This document shows positions 28,069-36,784 of a stretch of DNA of 64,000 nucleotides, one piece after another; positions within the stretch are counted from its first letter, which is position 1, and each line of letters begins with the position of its first letter. The stretch comes from Phycisphaerales bacterium (lineage in GTDB: Bacteria; Planctomycetota; Phycisphaerae; Phycisphaerales; UBA1924). Location of the stretch: contig CAJPFG010000006.1 of assembly GCA_905339235.1 (NCBI GenBank), positions 124,001 through 188,000 on the forward strand, in the 5' to 3' direction. The translations under genes were made by a program, and so were the position numbers. Below the pieces are notes generated by a model. It searched no databases. It was not told where the DNA came from and saw nothing but the letters and a program-made list of their open reading frames with translations.

Positions 28069-28097
28069 TTGACATTACCGGTCAGAGTTGCGACACT
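28069..28097 (+). promoter_or_regulatory. Promoter of first PEP-CTERM-like paralogue
   Basis: TTGACA at 28069-28074, a 17-base spacer, then GACACT at 28092-28097. The -10 is weak, but the same TTGACA-N17-GAYACT arrangement precedes the neighbouring paralogue, which supports both. Confidence 0.55.
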
Positions 28098-28183
28098 CAT
28101 GCAGTTCGTGTGGCGGCTACGAGAGAGGTTCGCCACTGTTCCGAGGCCGGTATTTGGAGCCTTGGCAAGGAGGAGACGAGATC

Positions 28184-28873
28184 ATGCGGCTGATGAATAT
28201 GCGTGCGACGGTGTTGGCGGCAGGTGCGGCGCTGAGTTTGGCCGCGGTTGCCAATGCTGACGTTTTGGTGACATTGCGGTACGACTCGCTGGCTGGGTCG
28301 TACAACTCAGCGCTGCAGTCTTTTACGGCGCGGGCCGTGGATACTGCGGCGCTTCGCACGACGGGAGCGGTTTCCCGCCTCGTGCCGACCGCGGGCACCG
28401 CGACGTTCGAAGCGGGGTTCGTGGCAAATGCGGGCAATCCTGCCGATTTCTCGCTGACCGTGAGCGCGATTCCGACCGGTAATCCGGCGATTCGCACGGG
28501 CACGGGCGCGTTTGTGTCCACAGATCGCGACGGAGACACGATCTCCGGCACGATCAGCGGCACATGGCGCAACGGCGGCCCGGGGTTCATTTTCTTTAAC
28601 GGTACCTTGAGCGACGTCGTGATCACGCCCGCGGGCCAGACGCCCGAGAGCATGACCTTTGACGGCACGGCTGGCGGGTCCTGGGATCTGAACCTCCCCG
28701 CGCAGCCCCCGTACGAGGGCGCGATTGTGCAGTTGGTGTTCGGCGCGCCGAACTTCTTCTTCCAGGATTTCTCGGATCGCGCAACCGGCATGACCGCCCA
28801 GATCGTTCCGACTCCTGGGGCGCTTGTGCTTCTGGGGATCGGCGGCCTGCTCGCCGGTCGTCGTCGCCGCTAG
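28184..28873 (+). CDS. PEP-CTERM-like exported protein, paralogue 1
   Basis: A 229-residue secreted protein with a signal peptide (cleavage likely near VANADV) and a C-terminal sorting segment PTPGALVLLGIGGLLAG plus four Arg. Between them is a beta-rich domain with NPADFSLTVSAIPTG, GTISGTWRNGG, FFNGTLSDVVI and PPYEGAIVQL. No enzymatic motif is visible. It is closely similar in layout to the next gene, so this is a tandem duplication. AAGGAGG lies 10 bases before the ATG at 28184. Likely anchored or processed at the cell surface by an exosortase-type system not present in the window. Confidence 0.8.
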   Translation: MRLMNMRATVLAAGAALSLAAVANADVLVTLRYDSLAGSYNSALQSFTARAVDTAALRTTGAVSRLVPTAGTATFEAGFVANAGNPADFSLTVSAIPTGNPAIRTGTGAFVSTDRDGDTISGTISGTWRNGGPGFIFFNGTLSDVVITPAGQTPESMTFDGTAGGSWDLNLPAQPPYEGAIVQLVFGAPNFFFQDFSDRATGMTAQIVPTPGALVLLGIGGLLAGRRRR

Positions 28874-28897
28874 GTTGGAATTCGAATGAGCAAACAG

Positions 28898-28927
28898 GCC
28901 GTGGGGCATTTTCGCCCGCGGCTTTTT
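28898..28927 (+). terminator. Rho-independent terminator after paralogue 1
   Basis: Stem of GCCGTGGGGC with GCCCGCGGC (one G-T pair and a bulge), loop ATTTTC, then CTTTTTC. Separates the two paralogues into independent transcription units. Confidence 0.75.
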
Positions 28928-29030
28928 CATGGTCCGAGAGCGATCCTGAACGTTCTACGAACTTGTCGCTACAGGAGTTAGAGTTCGGCCGGTGAAAGAA
29001 GAAAACGGTGTCAAGACGCCAAAAAAAGCG

Positions 29031-29059
29031 TTGACACCTAGGACTTTGTGAAGGATACT
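29031..29059 (+). promoter_or_regulatory. Promoter of second PEP-CTERM-like paralogue
   Basis: TTGACA at 29031-29036, a 17-base spacer, and GATACT at 29054-29059, a good sigma-70-type match, with an A-tract just upstream (29021-29027). It lies about 80 bases before the start codon. Confidence 0.7.
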
Positions 29060-29138
29060 TGCCCGTATCGAGCGTCTCGCGGCGCCCGATGAGAGAGATC
29101 GAAAGTCCCAAGGGTGTTTGAGATTGGAGGAGAGTCCG

Positions 29139-29807
29139 ATGCGTCGTTCTAACGTCATTGCTCTGACCCTCGCCGGAGCGGCTGGGTTGTTCGTTTCGGC
29201 CAGCGCGCTCGCGCAGCCGATGGTGTCCGCCACTTACTTCGATTTGTCCGGCAACTGGAACGGCGCGCTCTTCAACGCTCACGCGACTGACGCCGGCGCG
29301 CTGCATTCCAGCGGGTCCGTTGCTCGCCTGGTCGCCCCAACCGGCACCGCCGACTTCGAGCCCGGCTTTGTGTCGGGCGCGAATCCCGCGGACTTCTTCC
29401 TGAACCTGAGTTTCGTCCCCGCCGGCCCCGGACTGGGCACCGGCAGCGGCTTCTTCTCGATCATTGACGCCGATGGCAGTTTCATCACGGGCGCCATCGA
29501 CGGCTTCTGGATCGACGATACCGCGAACCCCCCGGGCCAGGTGTACTTCAACGGCACGCTTTCGGGCGTCGTCTTTGGCGGCCCGACCTTTGACGGCACC
29601 AACGGCGGCTCGTTCAGCACGATCTTCGGTGGAACTCCCCCGTACGACGGGGCCATCACGCAGCTCTACCTCGCTCCTCCGGGCAACTTCTTTGTGACCC
29701 CCTTCGCCGACGTGCCCACCGGCGTGACCATGCAGATCCTTCCCGCCCCCGGCGCCCTGGCGCTGATGGGTCTGGGCGGTCTGGTCGCGACGCGTCGCCG
29801 CCGCTAA
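29139..29807 (+). CDS. PEP-CTERM-like exported protein, paralogue 2
   Basis: A 222-residue secreted protein: signal peptide (about residues 1-25, ending near ASALAQ), a beta-rich middle with NPADFFLNLSFVPAG, GAIDGFWID, YFNGTLSGVVF and PPYDGAITQL, and a C-terminal PAPGALALMGLGGLVAT plus four Arg. The block order is the same as in the upstream paralogue. A GGAGG site lies 7 bases before the ATG at 29139. Function unknown; a surface or matrix role would fit the sorting signal. Confidence 0.8.
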   Translation: MRRSNVIALTLAGAAGLFVSASALAQPMVSATYFDLSGNWNGALFNAHATDAGALHSSGSVARLVAPTGTADFEPGFVSGANPADFFLNLSFVPAGPGLGTGSGFFSIIDADGSFITGAIDGFWIDDTANPPGQVYFNGTLSGVVFGGPTFDGTNGGSFSTIFGGTPPYDGAITQLYLAPPGNFFVTPFADVPTGVTMQILPAPGALALMGLGGLVATRRRR

Positions 29808-29831
29808 TCAACCTCCAGCACGATCTCCGAG

Positions 29832-29867
29832 GCCCCGGGACAACCTCCCGGGGCTTCTCGCTTTTTT
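29832..29867. terminator. Terminator between convergent genes
   Basis: Perfect 9-base stem GCCCCGGGA / TCCCGGGGC with loop CAACC, followed on the plus strand by a T-run at 29862-29867. It serves the PEP-CTERM gene and may also stop the convergent flavin reductase. Confidence 0.75.
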
Positions 29868-29869
29868 GA

Positions 29870-30508
29870 TCAGCCCAGCGCCTCGCGTCCCATCGGCATC
29901 CGAAACCGGTCGCGCGTGGTGCAGTACTCCAGCCCTCCCATGCGGCCGATGGTGTCCAGCGCGGCCGGGTTCACGTGGTATCGCTCGTTTATGGCATCGT
30001 CACGTACAAAGGCGTGCACCACGCGGCCGATCACGATGTTGCCGCCAGCCGGTGCACCGGGATTGGTGCGGATCACCTGCACCGTGCGGCATTCGAAGGC
30101 CGCGGGCGATGCCGCGAGCCGGGGCGGCTTCACGATCCGGCTGGCCGCCTGTGCCAGGCCCACCAGATCGAACTCGCTCTCCCCGTAGCCGAGCGGCTCG
30201 GCGGCGCCGGCGACTTTGGCCGCGTAAGAGTGGCTCGCGATGTTCACTACGAACTCGCCGGTGCCCCCTTCGGCGACCGTCTTGGCGTTGCGGAGCGTGT
30301 CCTTCTCCGAGCCGTCGGCGTTGTTGGCGGGGCAGAACAGGAGCGTCATGGGGTTGCTGCCCACGCCCGCGAAGAAGGAGAACGGCGCGAGGTTGGCGCG
30401 ACCGTCGGGCGATACCGTGGAGACGAATGCGATCGGCCGCGGCGTGATGCAGCCGATGAGCAGTTTGTAGCGGTCGGGCTGAGCGATGGTGTCGGGGTCG
30501 ATCTCCAT
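29870..30508 (-). CDS. Flavin reductase-like FMN-binding protein
   Basis: A 212-residue flavoprotein of the DIM6/NTAB split-barrel group. The N-terminal KLLIGCITPRPIAFVSTVSPDG and NLAPFSFFAGVGSNPMTLLF motifs form the FMN site, followed by KDTLRNAKTV and EFVVNIAS. Such proteins reduce flavin with NAD(P)H or bind FMN for partner oxygenases; no partner is adjacent. Single-gene unit, convergent with the PEP-CTERM paralogues. Confidence 0.87.
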   Translation of the reverse strand: MEIDPDTIAQPDRYKLLIGCITPRPIAFVSTVSPDGRANLAPFSFFAGVGSNPMTLLFCPANNADGSEKDTLRNAKTVAEGGTGEFVVNIASHSYAAKVAGAAEPLGYGESEFDLVGLAQAASRIVKPPRLAASPAAFECRTVQVIRTNPGAPAGGNIVIGRVVHAFVRDDAINERYHVNPAALDTIGRMGGLEYCTTRDRFRMPMGREALG

Positions 30509-30548
30509 GGAGCAGTGTAGAGGCGGCGCTGCGTCGCCTTTGCGCTAG

Positions 30549-31721
30549 TCAGTTGCCTCCGTTGATCACTTGTTCCAATGCGAAGAGGTCGTTGATGTCG
30601 GCGACCCCATCGCGGTTGAAATCGGTGGGCAGCCAGCGGGGGTTCGGCCCGCCGGCGATAAGGCCGGCGAGCGTTTCGATGTCGAAGCCATTCTCGGCCC
30701 CGTCTTCGTTGAGATCGGCGCCCGGCAGTTCGTCGGGCAGGAGCACGTACCATCCGTACGGCCCCTGACTAATGCCTGTCACCACTCGTCCGTCGTCGGA
30801 GATAGTCTCGCCTCCGATAGACAGACGACCGCCGAAACCGGGCACAAGATCCTGTAGGTACCGAACGCCGCGCACGGCATCCCAGATGAACGGTCGCGAA
30901 TAAGTGATGAGGCTCTCCTTCCCTACGGCCCACCGACCGTCGCGAGTGATGTCCAAGATCGGGCCGGGGCAGCAGCGTTCAATGGCAACGAATCCCTCGG
31001 AATCGCTATAGCGGTAGAACTGCGACCCGATCATGAGATACAGGATGTCGCCGTCGATGGACGTTTGCACGGGCCAGATGCTCGAGTCGAACTCTCGCAG
31101 CCAGACGGCCTCTCCGTCAACCGTCCATTTGAACAGGCCGCGCGGGGCTGTCGGAGCCGCGCGGCCGACAATGTACGCCACTCTTCCGTCGCCCGAAAGA
31201 AGAATCGGCACGCGCGGCGAGGTGATTCCGGAGGAAATGAGGACGCCGTCTCGGAGCAGAGCGATGTACATCTCCGGGTCATTCAACCGCATCGCCACGC
31301 CCAGAATCGCGCGCCCATCGTCGGAGCAATCCCAAGTCGTGTTCAGGGTGAGTTCCTCAACGCGTTCCGGCGGCGAAAGATCCTCACAAGTTTCGTTCGG
31401 ACTACAGCGCCATGCGCGGGGCAGGCCGTCGATCGGCGGGTTGAGATGCCCGATGAGCCATGACCCATCGGCGCTCGCGGTATGAACGTACGTGCGTCGG
31501 GGAAGGACGTGGGCAATCGGGTCGCCCGACGAGGTAACCTCCCAGTAGGCCGCGTCGCCGGACACCCCGTTGACGCCACCGAACACGCGGTTGCCGGCGA
31601 GCGTGACGCCGCCCGCGCTGGTCCGGGTGGGCTCGCCCGACGCGGTTCGGAGCCGGTGGAAGGATTGAGCGTGAGTTGCGGGAACCAGGATCGTCAGTGC
31701 GAGTAGCCAATGGCGTCTCAT
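30549..31721 (-). CDS. Secreted beta-propeller-like protein with C-terminal dockerin-type repeats
   Basis: A 390-residue exported protein. The signal peptide is MRRHWLLALTILVPATHAQ; the ATG at 31721 is chosen because it sits directly before it. The middle has repeated WxxxxGxxxxL-type strands (DGSWLIGHLN, DGRAILGVA, DGRVAYIVG, DGRWAVGKE, DGRVVTGIS), suggesting a HAF-type propeller. The last 55 residues hold two calcium-loop-like units, DLNEDGAENGFDIE and DFNRDGVADINDL, as in planctomycete dockerin-like tails. No catalytic motif. Divergent from mdh. Confidence 0.8.
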   Translation of the reverse strand: MRRHWLLALTILVPATHAQSFHRLRTASGEPTRTSAGGVTLAGNRVFGGVNGVSGDAAYWEVTSSGDPIAHVLPRRTYVHTASADGSWLIGHLNPPIDGLPRAWRCSPNETCEDLSPPERVEELTLNTTWDCSDDGRAILGVAMRLNDPEMYIALLRDGVLISSGITSPRVPILLSGDGRVAYIVGRAAPTAPRGLFKWTVDGEAVWLREFDSSIWPVQTSIDGDILYLMIGSQFYRYSDSEGFVAIERCCPGPILDITRDGRWAVGKESLITYSRPFIWDAVRGVRYLQDLVPGFGGRLSIGGETISDDGRVVTGISQGPYGWYVLLPDELPGADLNEDGAENGFDIETLAGLIAGGPNPRWLPTDFNRDGVADINDLFALEQVINGGN

Positions 31722-31879
31722 AGATCTGCTCCCACGGGTGATGCCCCGGTTGTACAGCCCCATCCTCCAGCCGGTTGCGGGCGTCTCGGGAGCGTCGAAG
31801 CACTGTCCGCAAGCCAAGGGCGATCTGCCGCGGGCTACTATTGGCCCACAACATCTTCACCCTGGGAAAGGACCACGAC

Positions 31880-32866
31880 ATGGCGATGCGGCGGGCGAAA
31901 ATCAGCGTGATCGGCGCGGGGAACATCGGGGGCGAGTGCGCCCGTTCCATCGCGATGAAGGAACTGGGCGACGTCGTCCTGGTGGACATCCCCAACAAGG
32001 ACAAGCCGGACCTGCACATGCCCCGGGGCAAGGCCCTGGACCTGGCGTGCTGCGGACCGGTCGAGAGCTTCGACGCGAGGATCACGGGCACGTTCGACTA
32101 CGCGGATATCAAGGACAGCGACGTGGTGATCGTCACGGCGGGCGTGCCGCGCAAACCCGGGCAGAGCCGCGACGACCTGGTGAGCATCAACGCGGGAATC
32201 GTGAAGAACGTGGCGCAGAACATCAAGCAGCATGCGCCCAACGCGATCGTCATCGTCGTCAGCAACCCGCTGGACGCGATGGTGTACGTCATGTGGAAGG
32301 TCACGGGCTTCCCGGCGCAGCGCGTGATCGGCCAGGCGGGCGCTTTGGACGTGGCCCGGTACAAGACATTTCTCGCCATGGAACTGGGCTGCTCCGTCGA
32401 GGACATCCAGGGCCTGCTCCTGGGCGGGCACGGCGACGATATGGTTCCACTGCCGCGCCTTACCAGCGTTAACGGCATCCCGATCCAGGACCTTCTCCCC
32501 GCCGAGAAGATCGGCGCCTGCGTGGACCGCGCGAAGGCCGGCGGAGGCGAGGTGGTGAAACTGATGGGCACCAGCGCGTGGTACGCGCCGTCCGCGGGCA
32601 CGATCGAGATGGTCGAGGCCATCGTCCGCGACAAGAAGCGGGTCATCCCGTGCGCCGCGTGGTGCGAGAACGAGTTCGGCGTCAAGGCCGCGAACAACGG
32701 CAAAGGCCTGTTCGTCGGCGTGCCGTGTGTGCTGGGCGCGGGCGGCGTGGAACGGGTGATCGGGTTCAACATGACCGCGGATGAGAAGAAGTTCATGGAC
32801 GAGTCGATCAGTCACGTGAAGGACCTGATCGGCGCCACGGTGAAAATGTTCCCGGAACTGGCCTAA
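31880..32866 (+). CDS. mdh: Malate dehydrogenase, LDH-like type
   Basis: NAD-dependent oxidation of malate to oxaloacetate in the TCA cycle. Of 328 residues, the Rossmann motif is GAGNIGG near residue 12, the substrate arginine region is AGVPRKPGQSRDDL, and the catalytic His is in GGHGDDMVPL. VSNPLDAMVYV is conserved. The tetrameric LDH-like MDH subgroup usually reads GMAGVLD where this has GQAGALD, a small difference near the substrate loop. The ATG at 31880 has a GGGAAAGGA site; earlier in-frame starts lie in the promoter. Confidence 0.93.
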   Translation: MAMRRAKISVIGAGNIGGECARSIAMKELGDVVLVDIPNKDKPDLHMPRGKALDLACCGPVESFDARITGTFDYADIKDSDVVIVTAGVPRKPGQSRDDLVSINAGIVKNVAQNIKQHAPNAIVIVVSNPLDAMVYVMWKVTGFPAQRVIGQAGALDVARYKTFLAMELGCSVEDIQGLLLGGHGDDMVPLPRLTSVNGIPIQDLLPAEKIGACVDRAKAGGGEVVKLMGTSAWYAPSAGTIEMVEAIVRDKKRVIPCAAWCENEFGVKAANNGKGLFVGVPCVLGAGGVERVIGFNMTADEKKFMDESISHVKDLIGATVKMFPELA

Positions 32867-32910
32867 TCACCCCCGCCTTCCCCGGCGGGCTCACTGCAAG
32901 GACACTCCCG

Positions 32911-34065
32911 ATGCGAAACGGTTCATTAGCGGTAGGTGTGTTGATCGTGGGGCTCGCGGCCGTCGCCGCCCGTGCACAGCAGGAACCCGATATTCAGGTT
33001 CCTCCCAAGGCCCTCGAGGCGATGCAGAAAGTCATCGCCGAAAGGCTCGCGGCCAAGAATGCCGCGGCGCGCACTCCCGAATGGACCAGCCCCGAGTTCG
33101 AGGGCATCGGCAGGCTCCTCATCGGCTCGTGGAAGTCCGAGGGGTCGCCGGGCGTGCTCCTGAATGTCGCGCACGTATTCGTGCCGGGCGTGCCGAACGC
33201 CATGTACTGCGAAATCGCGACCGATGAGAACTCGCGACAGCCCTACCGGCAGACGCTGCTCACCCTGCGGACCGTGGGGGGCAAGCCCCGGCTGACGACA
33301 TTCGAGTTCCGTCGGCCCAAGGGCGCGCTGGGCTCCGCCAACTTCGCCTGGGCCGCGCCCGAGGTGTTTCCCTCGGTCATCGGAACCGACGACCTGGTCG
33401 CCACGATGATGATCGATCTCTCGGGCTCGGCGGGTCACTACACGGGCCGCAGCCCGCATCCGTATCCGACGAGCCTTGGCGGAGCGGTCGAGATGAGCAG
33501 CGAGTTGGACCTTGCCGAAGGGCGAATCCAGTTCGCGGACCGGGGGTTCGGCCCCGACGGCACTCAGGTGTGGGGCCCGAAAGGCGCCACGATGACCGCC
33601 TTCACTCGCCACGACCTGGGCCTGCGAGTGAACCGGCCCGGACCGCCCGGGTTGGTGTCAATCACGTTTCCGACAACGCTTCAGGGCGAGCCGGCCAAGC
33701 CGGGTGAGCAGATCAGCCTCAACTACGTGGGGTACCTCGAAGACGGCAAGGCCTTCGACACCATCTACCAATCCGGCACGCCGTTCAAGTACACTCAGGG
33801 CTGGCCTCTGCTGCCGGGCTGGGTCCAGTTGAACAACGACCTGCAGGTCGGCATGGTGCGACGGATGTTCATCCCGGCAACGCTCGCGTACGCGGCCGAG
33901 GGCAGGCGCGGCCAGGTGCCGCCGAACTCCAACCTCATCTACGACATCGAAGTCATGGCCGTGGAACCCCCCCCGTCGCAACCCGGATTCGAGATCAAGC
34001 CCGTGGAAGGCAATCCCGGTGGCGGCCCGCCGCCCGTGAAGGCGCAGCCGGTCGATCCTAAGTAG
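32911..34065 (+). CDS. Exported FKBP-type peptidyl-prolyl isomerase with CpeT-like N-terminal domain
   Basis: A 384-residue periplasmic or secreted protein. The signal peptide ends near AARAQ. Residues about 65-250 resemble the CpeT/CpcT fold (IGRLLIGSWKSEG, YCEIATDENSRQPYRQTLL, TTFEFRRP). Residues about 255-350 are an FKBP domain: GEQISLNYVGYLEDGKAFD, then LPGWVQLNNDLQVGMVRRMF and IPATLAYAAEG. A Pro/Gly-rich tail follows. FKBP domains isomerise Xaa-Pro bonds, while the first domain's ligand is unknown. A strong terminator follows. Confidence 0.8.
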   Translation: MRNGSLAVGVLIVGLAAVAARAQQEPDIQVPPKALEAMQKVIAERLAAKNAAARTPEWTSPEFEGIGRLLIGSWKSEGSPGVLLNVAHVFVPGVPNAMYCEIATDENSRQPYRQTLLTLRTVGGKPRLTTFEFRRPKGALGSANFAWAAPEVFPSVIGTDDLVATMMIDLSGSAGHYTGRSPHPYPTSLGGAVEMSSELDLAEGRIQFADRGFGPDGTQVWGPKGATMTAFTRHDLGLRVNRPGPPGLVSITFPTTLQGEPAKPGEQISLNYVGYLEDGKAFDTIYQSGTPFKYTQGWPLLPGWVQLNNDLQVGMVRRMFIPATLAYAAEGRRGQVPPNSNLIYDIEVMAVEPPPSQPGFEIKPVEGNPGGGPPPVKAQPVDPK

Positions 34066-34092
34066 GTCGCTCTCCAATGACCGTGATTTCAC

Positions 34093-34119
34093 CCGGAGTC
34101 GGAACTCCGGTTTTTTTTT
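34093..34119 (+). terminator. Rho-independent terminator
   Basis: Stem CCGGAGT / ACTCCGG with a 4-base loop followed by nine T. Ends the mdh/FKBP region before the DnaJ-like gene. Confidence 0.9.
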
Positions 34120-34162
34120 CTGATCCGCGAGAGCGGGCCGGCTGACGCTTAGAGTTCTCCGC

Positions 34163-35140
34163 ATGAGCGCACGCGACTACTACGACGTCCTCGGAGTGTC
34201 GAAGTCGGCCACCGCCGACGACATTCGGAAGGCCTACCGGAAGTTGGCGCGGCAACTGCACCCCGACGTCAACAAGGCCTCCGACGCGCAGAAGAAGTTC
34301 ACCGAAGTCCAGCACGCCTACGACGTGCTCTCCGACGATCAGAAGCGGAAGATCTACGACCAGTACGGGCCGGGGGCGGTCGAGGGTGGCGCGGCGCCGC
34401 CGCCCGGCGCGGGGCGCGGCGGGCGCAGCGCCTGGCCGCACGCGGGCCCGGGCGTACGTGGCGCTCCGGATTTTGATTCCGAAGAACTCTCCGAGATGTT
34501 CGAGTCGATCTTCGGGCGATCTTCGCCGTTCTCCGCCAAGACCGCCCGTGGAAGGGGCTCACGCCAGCGCGGCCACGCTCCGGAAGAAGAAACCCATCAT
34601 GAAGTCACGGTCGGATTCGAGACCGCCGCCCGCGGCGGTACCGAGACGCTCCGCATCGAGCACGATGGCCGTGCACGGACCCTGGAGGTCAAGATCCCCG
34701 CCGGGATCGATGATGGAGCGCAACTCCGGGTTCGCGGCGGGGGGGCCAAGTCGCATGCTCCGGACATGATCCTGACCATCCGGACCGGCGCCCATCCCCT
34801 GTGGCGGCGCGGCGAGTTTTCCGAAACCGGCAAGGGTCTGGACTTGTACCTTGACCTGCCGCTCACCGTGGCAGAGGCGACTTTGGGAGCCGCGGTGACG
34901 ATTCCCACACTTGCAGGTCCGGTGGAGTTGAGCGTGCCGCAAGGCAGTGCATCGGGCCGAAAACTCCGCCTCCGCGGACGGGGCATCCGCGACGAACAGG
35001 GCAGGCAGGGCGATCTGTACGCCGTGGTGCGGATTGTGCCTCCGCCCGGGCCGTTCAGCGAACCGGAACGGGATGCGCTGCGGGCGATGGATGCCCGAAC
35101 GCCGCCGCCGCGCGATACGCGAGAGTGGTCCGGAGGTTGA
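34163..35140 (+). CDS. DnaJ-like co-chaperone, CbpA type
   Basis: A 325-residue J-domain protein that should stimulate DnaK ATPase. The J domain has the HPD motif at residues 33-35, followed by a Gly/Ala/Pro-rich linker and a two-part C-terminal substrate domain ([58 protein letters not shown]). The Cys-rich zinc finger of true DnaJ is absent, so this is the CbpA/type II class. It stands alone between a terminator and the sugar transferase. Confidence 0.92.
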   Translation: MSARDYYDVLGVSKSATADDIRKAYRKLARQLHPDVNKASDAQKKFTEVQHAYDVLSDDQKRKIYDQYGPGAVEGGAAPPPGAGRGGRSAWPHAGPGVRGAPDFDSEELSEMFESIFGRSSPFSAKTARGRGSRQRGHAPEEETHHEVTVGFETAARGGTETLRIEHDGRARTLEVKIPAGIDDGAQLRVRGGGAKSHAPDMILTIRTGAHPLWRRGEFSETGKGLDLYLDLPLTVAEATLGAAVTIPTLAGPVELSVPQGSASGRKLRLRGRGIRDEQGRQGDLYAVVRIVPPPGPFSEPERDALRAMDARTPPPRDTREWSGG

Positions 35141-35293
35141 GGGGCGTTCGGATTCTGATAGAACACTGTACTATCGCTTGACTGACGGGCTTAGACTTGG
35201 GAAAGTGCAGGTACGACGATCGACAGGAAGTCGAGACGTCGGCGGCAAGCAGAGGGCGCCCCGAAGGGCCGCCGCCGGAACGGAGCACACGCG

Positions 35294-36781
35294 GTGCTCA
35301 AACAGAGACACCAGTTCTTCGTCTTTCTGTTGTGCGTCATTGACGCCGCGGTGATTGCATTGGCATGCGTCACGGCTTGGCTGATGCGCAAACTGGTGCT
35401 CGGTACGGAAGTTCCCAATCTTCTTACCGAGGCGGGCGCGGCCACGTGGTTGCGACAGTCGCTTGTGGTTCCCGTCGTGCCGTTGGGACTCATGAGCCTG
35501 TGGTTGTTCGGGCTTTACCAGCCGCGCCGGGACCAGGCCCTGTGGGAGGAACAGAAACAGATCTTCAAGGCGACCCTTGGGGCGGTGTTCGGCCTGGTGG
35601 TGGTGATCTGGCTGGTAGCGGGCCAGGAGATCCGTGATGCCGGGCGGCTGGTACACCTGGGATTAGGTCTGGGTGGGGCCTCCATGTCCGTGGAAGCCGG
35701 TCGCATCCAACTGGGACTGCTGACCGGGATCGTGACGGTGCTGCTGTCCGGCGAGCGGCTGGCGTTCCGGGTTGTCCTCCGCCACTTCCGCCGGCGAGGG
35801 TGGAACCTGCGGCACGTGTGCGTGATCGGCGTGGGCCGCCTGGGCCGGATCTGCGCCCGGACGCTCGACCGCAACTCGTGGACGGGGATTCACGTCTCGT
35901 ACTTCATCTCGCACAACGAGCAGCACCGCGGGCGGTCGGAACTCCTGGGCAAGCCCGTCCTCGGAGGCCTGGCGGACCTCGAGCGAGTTCTCGAGGAACA
36001 TCGGCCCGACGCGGTTTACATTGCGATCCCGAGCACGCGGACGGCGGTTCGTCCGCAGTTGCTGCGGCGGTTGGAGAAGTTCTGCGTCAGCGTGCGGATC
36101 GTTCCGGACGTGCATCCGCGGTACATGCCCCACAGCACGACGATGAGCGAGTTGGACGGGATGCCGGTGCTGAGCGTGCGCGAAAGCCCGCTGGCCGGTG
36201 TCGGAGGGCTTGCCAAGCGGTTCGTCGATCTCGTCGGCGCAACGGTCGGCGTGATTGTGTTCTCTCCGCTCATGCTGGCGATCTGGCTGCTGGTTCGGGC
36301 CTCCAGCCCCGGCCCGGCGATTTTCCGGCAGCGGCGGGTTTCTCTCGGCGGCGAAGAGTTCGAGATTCTCAAGTTCCGCACGATGTACCACGCGGAAGAC
36401 GAGTCGGCGCCGGCGTCATGGACGCGCCGCGACGACCCCCGGGTGACCGCGATCGGGCGGCTGCTGCGGCGGACGAGCCTGGACGAACTCCCCCAACTCT
36501 TCAACGTGCTTGCAGGCGAGATGTCGCTCGTCGGGCCGCGCCCGGAACGCCCCGAACTCATCGCACGCTTCCGCGAGGACTGGCGCGGCTACATGCTCCG
36601 CCAGCACGTCCGCGCGGGAATGACCGGCTGGGCCCAGGTCAACGGCCTGCGGGGCGACACTTCGCTGCGAAAGCGCCTCCAGCACGATCTTTTCTATATC
36701 CGCAACTGGTCGCTGGCGTTCGACCTCAAGATACTCTGGCTCACGCTGTTCCGAGGGTTCTCCCACAGCAACGCGCACTGA
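35294..36781 (+). CDS. Polyprenyl-phosphate sugar-1-phosphate transferase (exopolysaccharide initiation)
   Basis: Membrane enzyme of 495 residues that loads the first sugar phosphate onto undecaprenyl phosphate for exopolysaccharide or O-antigen. Four or five N-terminal helices are followed by a CoA-binding-like Rossmann section (VCVIGVGRLGRICARTL) and the C-terminal catalytic domain: FVDLVGATVGVIVFSPLM, ILKFRTM, RRTSLDELPQLFNVLAGEM and VGPRPERPE. This is the WbaP/WcaJ layout. No other glycan genes are adjacent except a convergent methyltransferase. Confidence 0.92.
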   Translation: MLKQRHQFFVFLLCVIDAAVIALACVTAWLMRKLVLGTEVPNLLTEAGAATWLRQSLVVPVVPLGLMSLWLFGLYQPRRDQALWEEQKQIFKATLGAVFGLVVVIWLVAGQEIRDAGRLVHLGLGLGGASMSVEAGRIQLGLLTGIVTVLLSGERLAFRVVLRHFRRRGWNLRHVCVIGVGRLGRICARTLDRNSWTGIHVSYFISHNEQHRGRSELLGKPVLGGLADLERVLEEHRPDAVYIAIPSTRTAVRPQLLRRLEKFCVSVRIVPDVHPRYMPHSTTMSELDGMPVLSVRESPLAGVGGLAKRFVDLVGATVGVIVFSPLMLAIWLLVRASSPGPAIFRQRRVSLGGEEFEILKFRTMYHAEDESAPASWTRRDDPRVTAIGRLLRRTSLDELPQLFNVLAGEMSLVGPRPERPELIARFREDWRGYMLRQHVRAGMTGWAQVNGLRGDTSLRKRLQHDLFYIRNWSLAFDLKILWLTLFRGFSHSNAH

Positions 36782-36784
36782 GCC

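Larger units (their letters stand above)
27495..28183. other. Hairpin-rich intergenic region downstream of nrdJ
   Basis: About 690 bases. It holds a possible small ORF (27559-27906), a perfect hairpin GCGTCGGC/GCCGACGC (27689-27709), a nested stem structure at 27838-27897, a terminator at 27906-27935, another nested structure at 27961-28029 and a promoter at 28069-28097. No tRNA, tmRNA, SRP or RNase P signature was recognised. Confidence 0.5.

Noticed and set aside
28120-28160. GCCACTG motif as part of a B12 riboswitch
   Set aside because: Isolated motif, without the B12 box or surrounding stems.
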